From positions 21,528-85,527 of the forward strand of contig FTLJ01000545.1 of the NCBI GenBank assembly GCA_900155495.1: 64,000 nt of DNA, in the 5' to 3' direction. The position numbers were made by a program, and so were the translations under genes. A model generated the notes under the pieces. The model made no database searches, had not been told where the DNA came from, and saw only the letters and a program-made list of their open reading frames with translations. Source of the stretch: Porogramme epimiltina (Eukaryota > Basidiomycota > Agaricomycetes > Polyporales > Polyporaceae). Shown piece by piece: positions 22,401 through 37,100 of the stretch; position 1 is the first letter of the stretch; each line of letters opens with the position of its first letter.

Positions 22401-25000
22401 TTGGCCCGCGCGGGGCACGCACCGTCAAATAGCCTCACGGGCTCCTGGGGCTCGCCCCCGCGAATGCCCGAGAATATGAGCCCACGGCGCACAAGATGCG
22501 CGGGGTGGCTTCCCACAGCACACCTTCGTGCGGCGGCGGCAGCACACAGGGGCTCATAACTTGGCGATCGGGAAGGGAAGGGTGTGCGATATGAAGAAGC
22601 CTTTCTATTAAGCGTACTGCGTCGATGTGGGCCCGGTAAGCTTACTCGGCAGCGTCTTCCTGCGCGCAGGTTTCTCGATAGCCCTTTCCACCGGCGCCGC
22701 AGCCTAGAGGACGATAACCCATGAGAAGCAAGAGGATAAGGGGACGGAAAATAACTAACCTCGTTCGTGCTAAGTCGCACCCAACCCGATGAACGTCTCC
22801 CACTTACTGCGCGTCCGAGCAGCCGACGACAGGGAAAGCATAGTTCGATTTTTCCTTCATTCTGCGCGCTTTTCGCGCAGCACTAGAGCAAGCCTATACA
22901 CATTTGTACAGTCGGGGTTTAAGATGTCCGAGACGTACTGGGCGTTCTCCATTCTCACTCCTCATCGTCCCATTCCGAGTCTGCTCGATTGCCGTGTCGT
23001 ACGTGCCAAAGACTTTTCTTTTCGGGGTGTACTATTGGTACCCTTCATTTTGAGTAGATACGGGCTCATGGTGTTGTGAAGACGTGGTATGTTGTTCATA
23101 CGATGGGGAGGAAGCACAAGAGAGCCACAACGCCAGCCGGGAGCCTCATGGGACGACAAATAGACGCCTTCAGCACCAGCTGACTACGTCATACTCTCTT
23201 CAGGAGAACGGTGCCGATGAAGACATGGAGGCTGACGATTCCACAAGCCCGCTTACATCCCTCAGATAGCCTTATAGGATGATAACTACATAGCTGCAAG
23301 ATATCGTGCCGGCGTATTAGTGCCCCAAATCATACAAGACCTTACTGCATTCAACGAACGGCCGAGCCTCGAAGCAATGCACGCTGCGCAAAGGCCTGCA
23401 CGATTCCGTGCGCATTTGGCGAGTTCTATTATCTCCACAAGTATTGTCAGCTAACCCCCCCCCCTCCCGTGCATGCCCTTGTGCCCCAATCCAGATCGTC
23501 CGAACGGTGAAGCCGCGCCTGTCTGCATCTGCACACAAAGCCGCACCCCGCGAGCACACACAAAAGCTCGCGTCCGCAACGGGCTAGACCGTCAGAGGCC
23601 GGCGACCTTGGGGCTTCCGCCGGTGCACGTTGTGACGATCGAGGATCAACGATCGAGTCCGCCGCCGACGCCATCCACGAGTCCAGCAGAGAGATCGAGG
23701 GGCCTGTCGCGGAAGCATCGAAACACTGGGTGTAGATCGCCGGGGACTAATGTCTTGATCATCCCTGAAGCTCAAGGTAAGTCGCTGATCGGGCCTAAGT
23801 AGCTATGTTTTATATTCAAAACGGAGGTCCCCTTAGAGTTAGCACGACGGCGCACCTCTGCAACGGGGCTAACTGTGCACAGTAAACCTCCTTTTCGCAT
23901 GTTGTCCCGTCACGCCGTCGGCCTCCTTGACGACGCCCCTAGGCCTCACGCCCCGGCCGACATGAGAGGACTCGTCGCGAAGTGCCTTGTACGCCTGTGG
24001 GGCCCTCATCCGTGCTGTTTCATTGCAGCGCGATCGCGGACGAGATCCGCCGATGCGTGACCGGGATACATGATGCATCATACCAGCCGCTGTGAAAACA
24101 CATGCTCCTGCCAATCAACGTCAGCCCGTCCCTTCAGCGAGAACGCTAACCTGTTAGCGCAAGCCGCCGCACCGTCCCTAGGAATAAATGCCTCACAGGC
24201 ATGATGGCGCGCGCGAGGGCCATCAGGAGATAAGACCTTGAGCTCTGCTTGAGATGCGTAAAACTGGGCGTGCATCGCGCGCTGCGACACCATGAGGCCA
24301 CATGCGCGCGCCGCCTCTCTGTGTTCGGAATGAAACGTTGATCGTCCATGAAACGACCCTCCCATAGCCACCCCATCCTGACGTACTCCCGCCGTTTGGA
24401 GCGCAGGAGCGCGGGCCCTTCTGTGCGTAATTCGCGCGGCCGCAGCGAATGGGGACGCACCCAGCAGCAGGAGCGGAATCGCAGAGGATCATGCCTGGTG
24501 CGAGCGGCATCCCGAAGAACGTCCCAGCCCCCGCAATTCCGTCCCGCGTCCCGATGTCGCTGCGGACATTTGCACCGCCGACTCCGCGACGGAGGTTCCG
24601 CGCATCTTCCTACGCCCCACTCGGTTAGCACGGGGAGGGAGCGCCCGGCCAGTAGTGCTAGTTGGTTGATGACTCGACAAGTTGCATGTATGTCCGCGCT
24701 CCTTGACATGTTTGCGTGCGGCGTGCCGTCCGAGCTCTCCACAAGCGGGACAATTTAACATTTGCCTCGAGCGAACGGCGCGCCTCTGGTGACGCATTAG
24801 ACAAAGGACTTGGTTGAGCTAATACCTCCGCCGTCCCCACAATGCATTTCCGCACCCAATCATAACCGCGACCGTGGGCGTTGCTATGTACTGACGACCC
24901 CGGTCGGTCTCAGAAGGTCTAGGAACGAACGTTCATGAGCGAGAAAGGTTGAGGAGGTCGTAAATGGTCGTCGTGTCTATTATGGTGGTAGTGAGCCTCG
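19454..25000. other. ORF-poor region, intermediate composition
   Basis: No gene can be supported. Many short ORFs occur on both strands but none shows a family motif or a clean intron chain. The minus strand 20371-19877 contains stretches with protein-like composition (for example SPATLGLDSGELLYTMARG), perhaps a relic. No terminal repeats, tRNA or transposase motif were recognised. Confidence 0.5.
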
Positions 25001-28000
25001 AGACCCAAGGCCGGACGGTCCGACCTTCATCCAGATGATTGTAGATGATTGTCGCACTTGTTGGGGCCCCGAGAAGCGCGGCGTCTCGTCAGCCTGCAGG
25101 GCCGCGCACCCGAATCAAACCCGCCATCTTGGACGAGTGCGGGGGAGGGAGGCGTGGACCGTCGACGCAGCAGCCAACGGGAGGACGCGGAAAGCAAACG
25201 TCGGGAGCACGTTCGCCTCCCGGATCTGCGCGACCGCAGATCGCGATTGCGGGGAAGGCCGGAATGCGGGGTAGCGCTTCGCGTCCTCGGGGCCTGGATG
25301 CTTCGCGGACTTCCCGGTCCGTGACGGACCGCTACGGGCGGACCAATGGGCATCCCGCCGCGCTGATTGGCCGTTATCCTTGCTGGCATGGGAGGTCGGC
25401 ATGCCCGTCTCGTCCTGACCGCATGCTCCTCCGTCAAGTCCAACACGAACCCAACCGACACGACGTCCAGCGGGGCCACTTGCAGGTGACAGGGCGCAGC
25501 AACGTCTATCGGCCGCCCACCTCTCAACATCGCTCTCTTGTTCACACCTTGCGCCGCCCGCGTTCTCATCCGGGCAGCAGACGATCCCGAATGCGGCAGC
25601 CGGCGTGCGCTCAGCTGATCCGGCACTCCAGCGACCTCCCTGCCCGAAATTGCAGCGCGCGCCGTTGTTTCCTCGGACGCTGTCCCGCAGTGGCGGGGCG
25701 CGGATTGGTCATGCTTGCTCGTCTCTATGCGTGGCTGAGCGAGCAGCCGTCCGGGGAAAGCAGTCACAGGCCGCGCGCAGAAGCCCCGTGGAGGCGCGAA
25801 CATAATGAAGAAGCACCGTAGATCGTGGCTGCTCGAGTCGACATTGGCAGCTTCAATGTGCAATGACTGTATCCCCGATCGACGGGGCGCACGTCCCCTC
25901 CTTTCGCTGACGTGAGCACGATGACCCCGAAGGTGTGTGTTGACTCGCGCCCTCCCGTGCTTGTACCGACTGACAAAATGTCTGCTTCCGAAGGTTTGCC
26001 GATCGGGTCCTCGGGCATTGCTATTGGAGCGCCGGGGGCCCTCGGTCGACTTGGTGGTGCGCACGCCGCGCTCTCGGACGTCCCAGAATGCACCTCAGCG
26101 CACCACTTGGCCCCGCCGGATATAGCACCAACCTGCCCTCAGCCCCAGCGGTGTTCCGACAGAAATCCTCGGGATGTCCCTGGAGCCGCCGCGCGACATG
26201 TTCGTCCTAGCACCCATCGATAGTATGCGATGCGCAACGCGCAACAAATGGGCCACAGCGCCTCCCCACCGGCAACTCCCAGGCGCGCGAAGATGGAGCC
26301 GGCGTGCGCATATGGCATATGTCAGGCGCCCTCCGTGGGCGGAGGGCTGATGGGAGGGGGGGCGCGTCTCGGGATAAGTTCGAGTTCGGAAGGCGGTCGA
26401 CGGCGCGACGGTACGCTCGCCCGGCGCGCACCCGCGCGCGCGCGAGCCCCACGCGTCCCGCGTGATGCGACAGCGACGGGAGCACTCCCTCCCCCCGTCG
26501 CCGCTGGATCTCTCATCTCCTGCAGATGTCCGACGCGGCGCCAGGCGATATTGCGCGCGTCCTCGCTGTCGGGGGCGCCCTGACCCCAGCCCGGACCCAA
26601 TACGTCGCGCCCTGCCCAATCCCTGCGGCCCCTCGGGCAGCGAAGACGGCATGCCCCCGCTGGGAACCCCCCACCCGCCGAGCACCCCGGCGGCCCGCGG
26701 CTCCCGCGCACCCGTCGCCGCCACCAGCTGGTGCGGCCGCAGCGCCGTCCCTGCCTGGCCTGCCCGCGGCCGCTGCGCCCACGTCCCCCCACCCGTGCAC
26801 CCGCGTACAATCCTCGGGACGCCATACGGCACCTCGCGGAGCTAGCTGGACAGGAAATCCCGATGGGAGGCGGGATCTGGATGGTGCCTTGGTGCATCGC
26901 GCGGGCGCGCGCGAGGGGAGGGGGAAGGGGATCGGATCCCCGACCCGCTCGCCCGTCCGGAGATCTCCTGCGCGGCCGTGTATAGGCAAGTGCTTAGTTG
27001 ATGCCCCGCGTCGAGCCGCCCTTGCTGACTTTCCCCGCACGCGCCGCCCCCAGGGCGGCGCTGTAAGCAGGAGTCGCATCGGGCGTGCAGTGGGGATGCT
27101 GCTTATGCGGACCAAGGTTCGATAGCGACCTGTCACGAAAGGCCGGCTCGGGCGCACAGGCAATGAGCATTTGCGCACATGCCCACATCGCACTCGGGAC
27201 TCAGGAGCTTGCGGGTGCAGAGCAGAGCGGGAGGCGCGCGCTGCGCTGCGCTCTCGCCCCTGTTTGAAGTCTGAACACGGCGCGCGCCCTCGACATACCG
27301 CGAGAATCGCGTTCTCAGACATACCAAGCCGCCCGCAAAAACAGCCACCAATCGCACACGAGGGGTCACTGGGCAGCCTATTCAGTCCCGCGCGCCAGCC
27401 GCTTCCCTCCCTCCAAGCCTGAAATTTTGAGCCCGAAGCTCGCCCGCAAGAGGGCATCTCCCGGGCGGGCGCAACACAGAACACGGCGGGACCCCGCCCG
27501 CCCGACATACACGCTTCGCGCATGCGTGGCCCGGAGATGCCCTCCATACCACACGGGGCGTCAGCGCCACGAAGCTCCTGCCAACCGCTACCACTGCTCG
27601 CACGCGCTAGAACGGGCCGCCCGAGGCGCCCATCCCCCGCGAAGTCGCCGGTGGGGGCGCCGCTGCCTCAGGCGGCTCGGTCCGGTCACCTGCTGAGGCC
27701 GGGCAGGGTGCCCTGCCGCTTCCATGCCGTGCACGCAACGGGATGCTTCGCGGCACTTGGCTCGACCCCAGGCGGGTGCAGCGCGCACCCTGCGCCGTGC
27801 ACACACTGAAGCCCGGTGTGCTCGACTAGCGGACGGACGGCCGCTACGCGGAGTCGGGCCCTGCGCACGAGTGCTGAGCTCCGCGGAGAAGAAGCTGGAG
27901 GCGCAGGACCGCGACGTCAGGGAGCACGTCACGAGCACCCCCCCAGCCAGTGCCTTATGCTCAAGCTTTCAACGTTCAACGCCCAACCCTCGCCTGCCGT

Positions 28001-30476
28001 TGCTGCCGCCGCCAATGGTGGTGTTGGTAGTGGTGGCACTACAGCATCCGGGGCGGACGACGCCCACCACCCACCGAAGTGAACTCTGTGCGGAAGATAG
28101 ACTCACGGGAGCGCGCGGGGCGGGCACGGCGCCGCGCGATTGGCCGGCTTCCTGCTGCGTGCACGTCCTTCTCGGGCTGGCGTTTGGGAGCGGCGCGGCG
28201 CAGGCGTGGAGGAGGCGCGTGCGGGTTCGTGAGCTCGTGGGGCCGTGGCGGTCGCGGTTGCGGGGGCAACGGTGCGGCAGGCGCGAGCGAAGCCAGAGCG
28301 TGAGGCGGCAGGCCTGCGCGGTCGTGCGTATTCTACCGGGGGCGGCGGATCGCTCGCGGGGTCCCGGGACGGGTTGGCTCGGGGCTGGGAGCGGCGGCGG
28401 TAGCTGTAGCGGCACCAGCGACACCAGCAGTTGCAGCGCAGTGATTGCTTGCTGGAGTGCGATGAGGATCGGGGCGCGGGGGAAGCAGAAGCCCCGCGGG
28501 GACGCGCATACCGGAGGAGGGAGGAGCTCGAATCAGCGGCGGTCGCTTCCATGTTCGTGTTTGCAGTCTGGCGCCGGAGACAAGTGTTGGATAGGCAAGT
28601 ACATAGATGGGTGGGTAAGTGTGTGTTATGTATGTAGCTTGTCGCGCCGCGCCGACGTTAATGTTATCCGCGGAGGGCCCGCGGGTTAAATCTGACATGT
28701 CAGAGCCCGCATGCGGGCATGGAGACAGGGCACACAGACGCGATGCACCGACCGACCAACCGTCCATCGACGGAGGGGAAGCTGCCACCCGTGCGGGGTA
28801 ACAGTGCAGCAGGTGATTGACTTCCGTCGCCCGCCCGCCCGTCCCTTGCAGTTGCACCTTGCACGCCCGCCCTGCAGCCACCCAACGATGAGCCCGACCG
28901 CGAACCTTGCCAGTCGACCCGGCCCTGGCAGCCCCGAGCCCGGGGCACCGCGCGGCGTGCCCAGCTCGCAAGAGAAGCGCATCCAGCACCGTCGCGTCCC
29001 GCACGAGGGACAAGGATCCAGGAAGCCCTCCGGCGCCTGCCCACCGCACGCACGCACTCCACCGTGCCCGGCTCGGAGGGAGCGCGAGCTCGGGGAAGCC
29101 CGCGGTGGCGCCGGCGCCCGGCGGACTGGTGCGAGCCCATTGAGCCCCCGTCCCCCTTCCCCCCCCCCTCTCTCTGTGTTCGCACTCCGCGGCCGGGTGC
29201 GCTGCGCAGGCCCGGCGCACGCCGCGAGGGTGGGCTTGGAGGCGCAAGCCCGGGCGCGCGTGCGGCGCGAAGCGGGCCTGGGGCGGCGCGGGCCCTGAGT
29301 TCTGTGAGTTCTGTGTTCTGTGTTTGCACTCTGGGTTTGGGCTCTGGATTCTGTGTGCGGAGCCCTGACATATGAGATCTGATCAGGCTCCACGCGGGGA
29401 GGCGGAAGAGGGGGAATGTGGGCGGAAGTGAGGAAGGGAGGAGGGGGGCAGGAATCAATCACCGGGCGAATCACCGCGACGCGTCGAGTCGCTGATGCCC
29501 CCCCTCCCCCAGCCCCTCGATGGAGGAGCTCTGGGGGCGCGCACGACGCGTCGCGGTCGGGGAGAGCGCGGCGCGCAGCGCGGGCGTGCGGGGCCATCTC
29601 AATGAACTGTCGCCCCGGGGGCGGTGCGCGCGCGACGTGAAACGCGGCCGCGGGGAGGGGGGGCGGCGGCGCGGGGGTCGTCGTCGTGCATGTACCATCG
29701 AGCATCCATCTGTCGGCCGCTCTGGCGTGGCGTCGGGGGCGTACAGCGGCCCCGCGAGACAAGGGCAGTTTGTGTGCGTCCGGGGCCGGACGCCTGGAAG
29801 CGGGGGGCGTTGAAGTCTGAGACCTGAAGAAGCGGCCCGGCGTGGTTGGGACGCAGGGCCCCGGGCGGGCGAGAAGAAGGAAGGCCACGGGCAGGCAGGG
29901 CGAGGCACCGCGCGATGCTACCGCGGGAGGTGCGGGACGTCTGTGGTCCCCGGAAGCGGATACGCGCGAGCACTTCGAGCTCAAGTCCGTCCGTTCCGGC
30001 CGTCAGTGGCAGAGCTGTGCAATAGCATTAGCAGTACAGGGAAACCCTCGTGAATGCGCGACGCGCCCGACATCGACATGGCTCTTGTTGTGCATCACTA
30101 CATCATCAGCCCATCGAAACAGGGCCCTCCGCGCGCGGGGGCGACGTGCACCATTGCGGGGTAGATGGGCACTGTGCGCGGTGCGGCCGAGATGAAGCCG
30201 CAGAGAGATGCGCTTAGTCATGCGCCGTGGACGCACGGCGGCGCCGTCGACGTCGCGATCGCGCATGCGCACGGGCGGACATGACGGGCGGAGAGGGCTT
30301 CGCCCGGGCGCAGACGAGGCTCGTTCGCACGGGGCGCCGTCCAACAGCAGCCCACGCAGCCCGCACGGCCGCGCGAGATGGAGATCTGCTCGCGACGACG
30401 CACGCGGCGCCCCGGTGGTAGCCTGTTAACCTCTGCTCCCAGAGGGCTCGAGATCTCGCGGGGGCGATGGACAAGG

Positions 30477-30488
30477 GGGATAAGTCCC
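30477..30488 (+). promoter_or_regulatory. 12-bp recurrent word GGGATAAGTCCC, copy 1
   Basis: Exact match. It contains a GATAAG core (the consensus bound by GATA-type zinc-finger factors) flanked by inverted GGGA/TCCC arms. No gene lies adjacent. Function is inferred only. Confidence 0.35.
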
Positions 30489-33400
30489 TTTGTGAGACTT
30501 ATGCTGGGAGCCACGCCCGGATCGGGCGCGGCGGCTCGCAGGGCGCGCGGGCGGTGCTCGCACCCCTGCGAACGCGACTGGCCCGCGACGGGAGTGCGTC
30601 CGCGGCGGGCCCATTGGCTCGCGGCCCGCTCCTGGGAACGCGGCCTCGCGAGCGCGCGAACGCCTGCGGAGCCGGTGGAGAGCCCGTTGGGGGGCTGCCA
30701 ATCGCGCGGGCGGTATGTCGCGCAATGCAGCGTGCGGAAGGTGGAGGCGCGTGCAGCGAGAGCGCGATAGGGGGCGTCGATGAGAGAAGATAGGCCGCGG
30801 GAGGGGATAGTGGCTGGGGGCACGCGGGGCTGGAGGCAGGTGAGTGCGCAAGACGCACGCGGGCCGCGTGGCGCCCGAAAGGAGCAGGAGGCATGCGTGA
30901 GTCGCTGCTGGCTGCTTGAGCTTGAGAAGCCGCACGCCCGGACGGAGTATGTCTGCCCCATTGGCCCCCACGCGGTGCACGTTGCCTGTTGCCTGGACGC
31001 GGCAAAGCGTGCTGTGAGTGGGTGGGCGTCGCGCGAAAAAGGCAGCAGAGAAAGGGGCCGAGAGAAGATCCCGCGCGGGGCGATCGACAGGCGGGGTGGG
31101 ATGCGGGGGATCGTCGATGGCTCGGGCGTGACTGGCCCGAGATCAGGCTCTGTGGGGAACACTCACATCTCTACCGGCTCGTCGCTCGCTCCCGAGGGCG
31201 GGCGACGGAACGTCCTTGGCGTGACCGATCGCAGGACGCTGAGTGCGCCCCCGCCGCGCCGCCTCCGAGAGAAAAGCCGGCGGCGGGACGCAGCCGCCGC
31301 TCGCGCAGAAGGCACAGCGGGAACAGAATGCTCGCGGTAGCACCATGGATTGTTCGTAGAATACGTGGGTACATGGAAAGCAGGACACCCGAGTAGAGCC
31401 CCACCCCGTACGACGAGACGAGGCCTCGCTCCACCGCCGTCCGCTCTCGGCGCGCACCCGTCCCGCGTGCCGGGAGGGCGAGCGTCGAAGGCACCCCTTC
31501 CGCGCCGAGCCAAACGGGCGTAGGACGCCGAGAGGGGGAGTTGAGTTGCCGGAAGCACGACGTCGGAGGCCGGAAGGGCTGGCGAAGGTGCCGTCCAAGG
31601 TTCGCGGAGCCGTCCTCGCGCCTTCGACGGAGAACGCCCCGAACCCGCCCCCGCATGACGTTCGGGCCCGCCCTGTCACCCCGTCCAGGTAGCTCGCCTT
31701 CGCCGTCGCGCGCGAAGCCGCCGCGCCCGCCTCCAATTGGGCGGGCGATTCGGGGGGTTCGGGGGGCCCGGCGCCAGGGCCCGACACGGGGGGCTCTCTT
31801 CCCGCCAAACTGCTGGAAGGTTGGAATCTCCTACGACGGGTGCACTCGCGGCGACGAGCACGTTGCAGAAGACGACCAGCACATAAATTTACGTTCGGAA
31901 AATATAGCTTACCTGCCTTGCCAATCCCGCCTCGGGCGCGCGGTTCCCGATCCCGGGAATCCACAGCGAGCCGGGAGTGTGTGCATCCCGCCAAGCATGG
32001 ACGACGTACCCACAACTGCGCCCGGAGCCCGCGTTTGCCCATACGAGGTTCTATGACGGCCTGCTCGGACGCCCTGTGTAAGCTGACCGTAAGCAAGCCC
32101 AGCAACTGCACCTTCTCCCGCCCTCACCGGGACAGCCAGCTCGGATACACGGATACGCGGCGTCCCTGCGAAGACGCACAGTAAGCGTTGCATTGGCAGC
32201 ACTTAGCAGCAGCTCCACGCCGGGACGCCCGCCGGTCACCGAACGACCCGCCGCCTTAGGTCGCCGGATGTTCACCGACAGCGGGACTGAATGGAGGAGG
32301 AGGAGCCACTTGTCAGCGGAAGCAGGGATGTCGAACCACACGCATACACGCATACATACCTAGTCGCAGCCCCCGTCGTGGCCAGGCGGGCCGCGGTGGC
32401 GGCTGCGTGCGGGGTCGGCCAATGGGCGCGCACGCCACAGCTCCCAGACGGGACGGGAAGGGCAGGGCGCACGGGGGAGCCGAGCATGGAGCGTCGGGGG
32501 ACGGTGGTGCCTGCTCTAAGCTCCTCTGAGCGCGCCGGCGGAACAGCGAGTGTCGCCCGCGCGCCCGCGCCCACGCCCACCTCCCAGCGCCTGCGCCCGT
32601 GTCCTACTGCATGCGGGGAGGAGGGCGGTGCGCACGGCCCATCCGTACATACAGCGCGTGAGGGGAGGGGCGGGTGCGCAGCGCCGGCGCTCTGCGCGCC
32701 CCTTCAAACAACTACAAATTCGTCGCGCGGCCCTTTAGTCGATTTGTCAAGAGTAGGCCCGCACGGTTTAGTCACTCACCGCTTTGCTTATCGCGGGGGT
32801 TGCACTGGCCCGACGACCAGGAGTGTTCTCAGCCCCCATATGTACGCACCACCGACGAGCGAGCGGGCGGGGGCGAAGACGAGGACGAGCGAGGACGAGC
32901 GCAGCCTCGAAGGCGCTGGAGCGGCGACCCAGCGCAAAATAATCACAAGCGCGGGGGGCGCGGGATCCCCCGAGCGCCCGGGCGCGGCGGGCGTGGATGA
33001 TGCCCGGTGCGCGTGCTAGCCCGCATCCGGGAACGCGCCAACGCGTGCGCGCGACCCTTGCGCCCGTTACTCAACGCAGTCGCCCCCACGGGCCAATCGT
33101 GCCCCAGGGCGACCCTGCGCGTGCCCGGACGGGCAGGCGGCTTGCCTTTCCGGGCGCGGCGCGCCCCTGCACGACCGTGTGGCCTGCCCGCTTGCGGGGC
33201 GGCGGGGCTGATACGCGCGCCACGCGAGATGGGCTACGTTTGGTGTCCCCAGTGTCCACTGCCGCTGGTCGCAGGCTGGCTGGCTGGTGGTGGCCCCTGG
33301 TGTGCGCTACTGCCCCCGGTGCCCGTGGCTAAAGGGCGTCCCGGACGGGGGTGGCGCGCGGGAGGACGTAGGCGGCGACAGGGACGCCCCCCATGGGTCG

Positions 33401-34157
33401 TGCGCGAGGACGTCACTGGCGGTGTCTTAGGGCTGCGTACCCACGGCGTTCCTGCTCCTATCTTGCGGCCCTGCTGGTGCGGTGGCCACGATGCGGGGGA
33501 GCAACTTGAGGGGGAGCACTCTCCAGTGCACCAGCTGTGCGCACTTGCTGTTTCACGCGGAGAAACGCACGCACCGAGGGAGCCACCTCTCGGTTTCCCT
33601 AGCCACAGCACTAGAGGCCTGTAGCGCAGGACCCAGGTGCCACCGCCCTTGGCGCGCGCGACGCGGCCAGGACCCGCCACCCGCACCTAGGCTCTCGCGC
33701 GCTGCGGCTGCGAGTCGCGACGGTGCGGGTGCAGCGGCGACCCGAGCAGGAGAATGCGAGCACCCGGGCGCGGGAGGACGCAAAGCCTAAGACCAGGGTC
33801 CCGTGGCAGGTGATACACACGCACGCACGCACGCACACCCCGGCCCCCAGCGCATGACGTCGTCTACGTCGCGCCCCGCGCCCCGACGGCGCGGTGGTTT
33901 CAGGGCAAGCCCGAGCAGCGACGCCATGCTCGGTGCTCTTCGGTTCAGCCACCGCTGGGGGCCGTGGCTGGCCTCGAAAGGGCGTGTGTTCGTAAGTTGG
34001 GCAGAGGACGCGGCGGTCCGTGCGCGCCCCCGCATTCTCCACACCTCGCCTCCCGCAACGGCGGCGGCGGCGGCAGCCGCATGTAACCGCTGAATGTATG
34101 TTGCATGTTACGCACAGACGCACGCATAATGCACGAAAAAATGCTTCCGCGCGCCCG

Positions 34158-34198
34158 TCTGCCCTTCTGCCCGTCTGCCCGCCTGCCCGCCTGCCACC
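34158..34198 (+). repeat. Short tandem repeat, CTGCCCG(C/T) units
   Basis: Five or six imperfect 8-bp units of type GTCTGCCC or GCCTGCCC. The 16-mer GCGCGCCCGTCTGCCC at its start recurs near 53118. Confidence 0.7.
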
Positions 34199-37100
34199 GC
34201 TTCCAGCGCAGGCCGCAGGTCCGTGCGCATGCCGAATGCATTGTGGGCGCCCTCCAGGCTCCAGCATCAATTTGCGCGGGCGCGGAGCCCGTTCTGGACG
34301 GCCCCGCCGCCTCCTCGCCTACGCCTCCTCGCGCCCTGGAGGCTGGCGCTGCTGCCAGAGCCGGCCCGCGCACGCGCCTGCGCGCACGTTGGCGTTACAG
34401 CAATTTGTAGGCGTCGCAGATCGCGCAGATTGTGCAGATTTCCAGGAGCCTGCCTGCCTGTGTGTTGTGCCCCGCTAGCGTGCACCGGGGCGCGGCAGCA
34501 GATGCGACACGACGCGACGCTTGCGACGCTACGGACGAGGACTGTATAGTTACCAGCGGGCCGTGCTCGCTAGCCGAGCGGCGGGCGGGTGAATTTCGAG
34601 GAAACTCTAAAGCGAGGTGAGGGGGGGGCAGGGTCCCTGCGCGGGTGCGCGTAAGGCTAAACGCGGGGGCGACGGCGGCGGCAGCGGCGGCGGACGTACG
34701 CGACTGGTCGACGGGCACCCGGGGCTGCGATTGGCCGCGCGGCGAGCTGTAGGCAGGCGATTGGGCGAGGAGGGTGGGCAGCGAGGGGGGGCAGGGGAGG
34801 GGGAGGGCGGAGGGTGCCGTCATTGGACGGTGGACGCCACGTCGCGCTACGCCGCCCGCTGTATTGAACCTGGAGAACACATACCAACTTGCTAGTTCGA
34901 GGGCTAGTCGTCCCCCAGTGGCGGCCGGACGTCATTTGCCTCCGCCGCCCCACCGCGCCTTGTCATTCGTCGCCGCGCGCAGGACCCTACCGCCATACTA
35001 TTCGCCATCGCGATAGAGTGCCCCTCCTGCGCCTTGTCGCAGCCGCGCAATTCAATGCTGCCATGCATGCATTTACTCCGCAACCCACGCCCGCCCGCCC
35101 GTCCGTCCACTTGTGCAGCGACAAGACTCTCAGCGAATGGGAGCGGCTTGTTGGGGGAAGGGGAGCGCAGGCGCCCGCCGCGGAGGCATTCTTGCCTGCG
35201 CCACGGCGCCCTGTGATGATGCGCGCGCGCCATGCAGCCGACCGATCCCTCGCCTGCGTGCGCCCCGCGCCCTCGCGTCCTCGCGCCGCGCGCCAGCAGC
35301 CGCCAGCAGGCCAGCGGCGCGGGGCCCGGCACACTGGAGGCTTTGCGGTCTGAGACACACGTGAGGGCGCGTGGCCCGTGCAGCGGCGCGCGAGGCTAGC
35401 GGGCTAGCGGGCCCTCCGAGCTAGTCCGACTGTCCGAGAGCCTCAAGCTTCGAGCTTGATGAATTTTGATGCGTCGGGGCCTGGGGCTTATCGTCGGGGG
35501 CTCTCGCGAGTTAGCGGGCACCCCAGATCCAGCGGAGACCCGGGTCCGAAAGGTACGGGGCGGAGGGGAGGGCCGTGCTGCTACTGCGAATCTGCGACCG
35601 CCTGGCGGTGGCAGGGAGCGGTGGGAGCGGGGGAGCTTGCGGGCCGCGGACATGACTGTGCCCCGCACGGCGGTTGGACGCGGCGGCGGGGGCCAATGGC
35701 GGGGGCCTCCAGCCCTGTCATACGGATCCTGTGGGCGACGTGCGCACGTCGGGCGTCGCAGCGTAGTGCTACCTTTCAAGCCATCCAGCACGGGCAGCGG
35801 CCGCGAGCGAGAGCAACACATCCACCCCTCTCAATAATTTTTTCGTGATCTCCTCCTGCTCGAGAGTGATGCACGCAGGAGGGGGCGGGCCGCACGCCGC
35901 AGATCGTCGGTGGGATCCCAGCGGGCGACCCTGCGCGATGACCCCAAACGCGCGTAATAAAGCTGTGCGCGGGGGACGGCGCACGCGGCGCGGTCGGGCT
36001 GCCCCCTCCTCCGCCTCGAGTGGCTTTTTCCCCCTGGCGATCGGCTAGCACGCGGGCTGCTGAGTGGCTACCGGGCAGCGGGCGGCGAGCGCGTCCACTC
36101 GGGGCGGCGCGGGCGACGGGCGTGCTGGCGAGCTCGGGGGCCCGCGGGGCACGGGCACGCGGCCGCGGAGACGGGGACGGGGACGGGGGCGGGCCTGGCG
36201 GTATGTTTTCGGTGGTGGCGTAGTGGTGTGTGCAAGCGGTGGGACGCTGCGGTGACGCAGACGCATACATATGGAACGCTGTTTGGAAGGAGGCGAGCCA
36301 AAACGAAGCGCTGGCAACATACTGCAACCGAGGGACGGGGGCGGGCCGTCGGCGTGCGACGATCACACCCAGGGCGGAGGTGCGGGACGGACGAGCGGGC
36401 GTGCTGCGTGGGCGGGCGAGGAAAAAAACACACACACTGGCTGGTTAGCAGGCAGGCAGATGGGCTGAGGGCTCTCGTGGTGCGCGTGTGGCCACCCACG
36501 GAGGTTCCTCGAATATTCCGTCCGCGCGCGATGGACGATGGGCCGTGCATAATCTGCAGATAATCGCGTGCGCCGCGCGTGCGTGGGCGAGGGACCGCGA
36601 GGGAGCCAGTCGCGCGCGGCCTTTCAGTGCCTGCCGCTGACTACCGTATTTTTTGCATCCGCGCACGCTCGTGCCACCGGGTGGGCCGAGTGAGTAAAAA
36701 GAGAGTTTTTGGGAGCGGTCGGATCTTGCGACGACGGTGTGCGCATGGTGCGAGTCGCGAGGCGAGCGGGCGGTCGATGGCGACGGATGCACCGCGGCGA
36801 CAACGAGCTCAGGCTCGGGCAGGCGCGGCGGGCGTGCCGCAGACTTGTCGGGCCTTGGTCACGGTCTGCGCGTCGTCGGTCGCTCGAGCCTCGGAAGCTC
36901 GGCGCCTCGCAGCGGGCGGCGTCGAGCGTCGTGGCGGCGGTGCGCGAGTGGAGATAAGCATAGACATAAGCCCGTACGGGCGGAGTACATAATGCTCGGA
37001 TACTCGTGCAGCCGGCGGCGCACGCCATGGGCGCGCGCGCAGGCGGATCGTCGGGGCACGAACGAGGAAAGGCAACCCGGAGCGAGGGGCCGGAGAACCG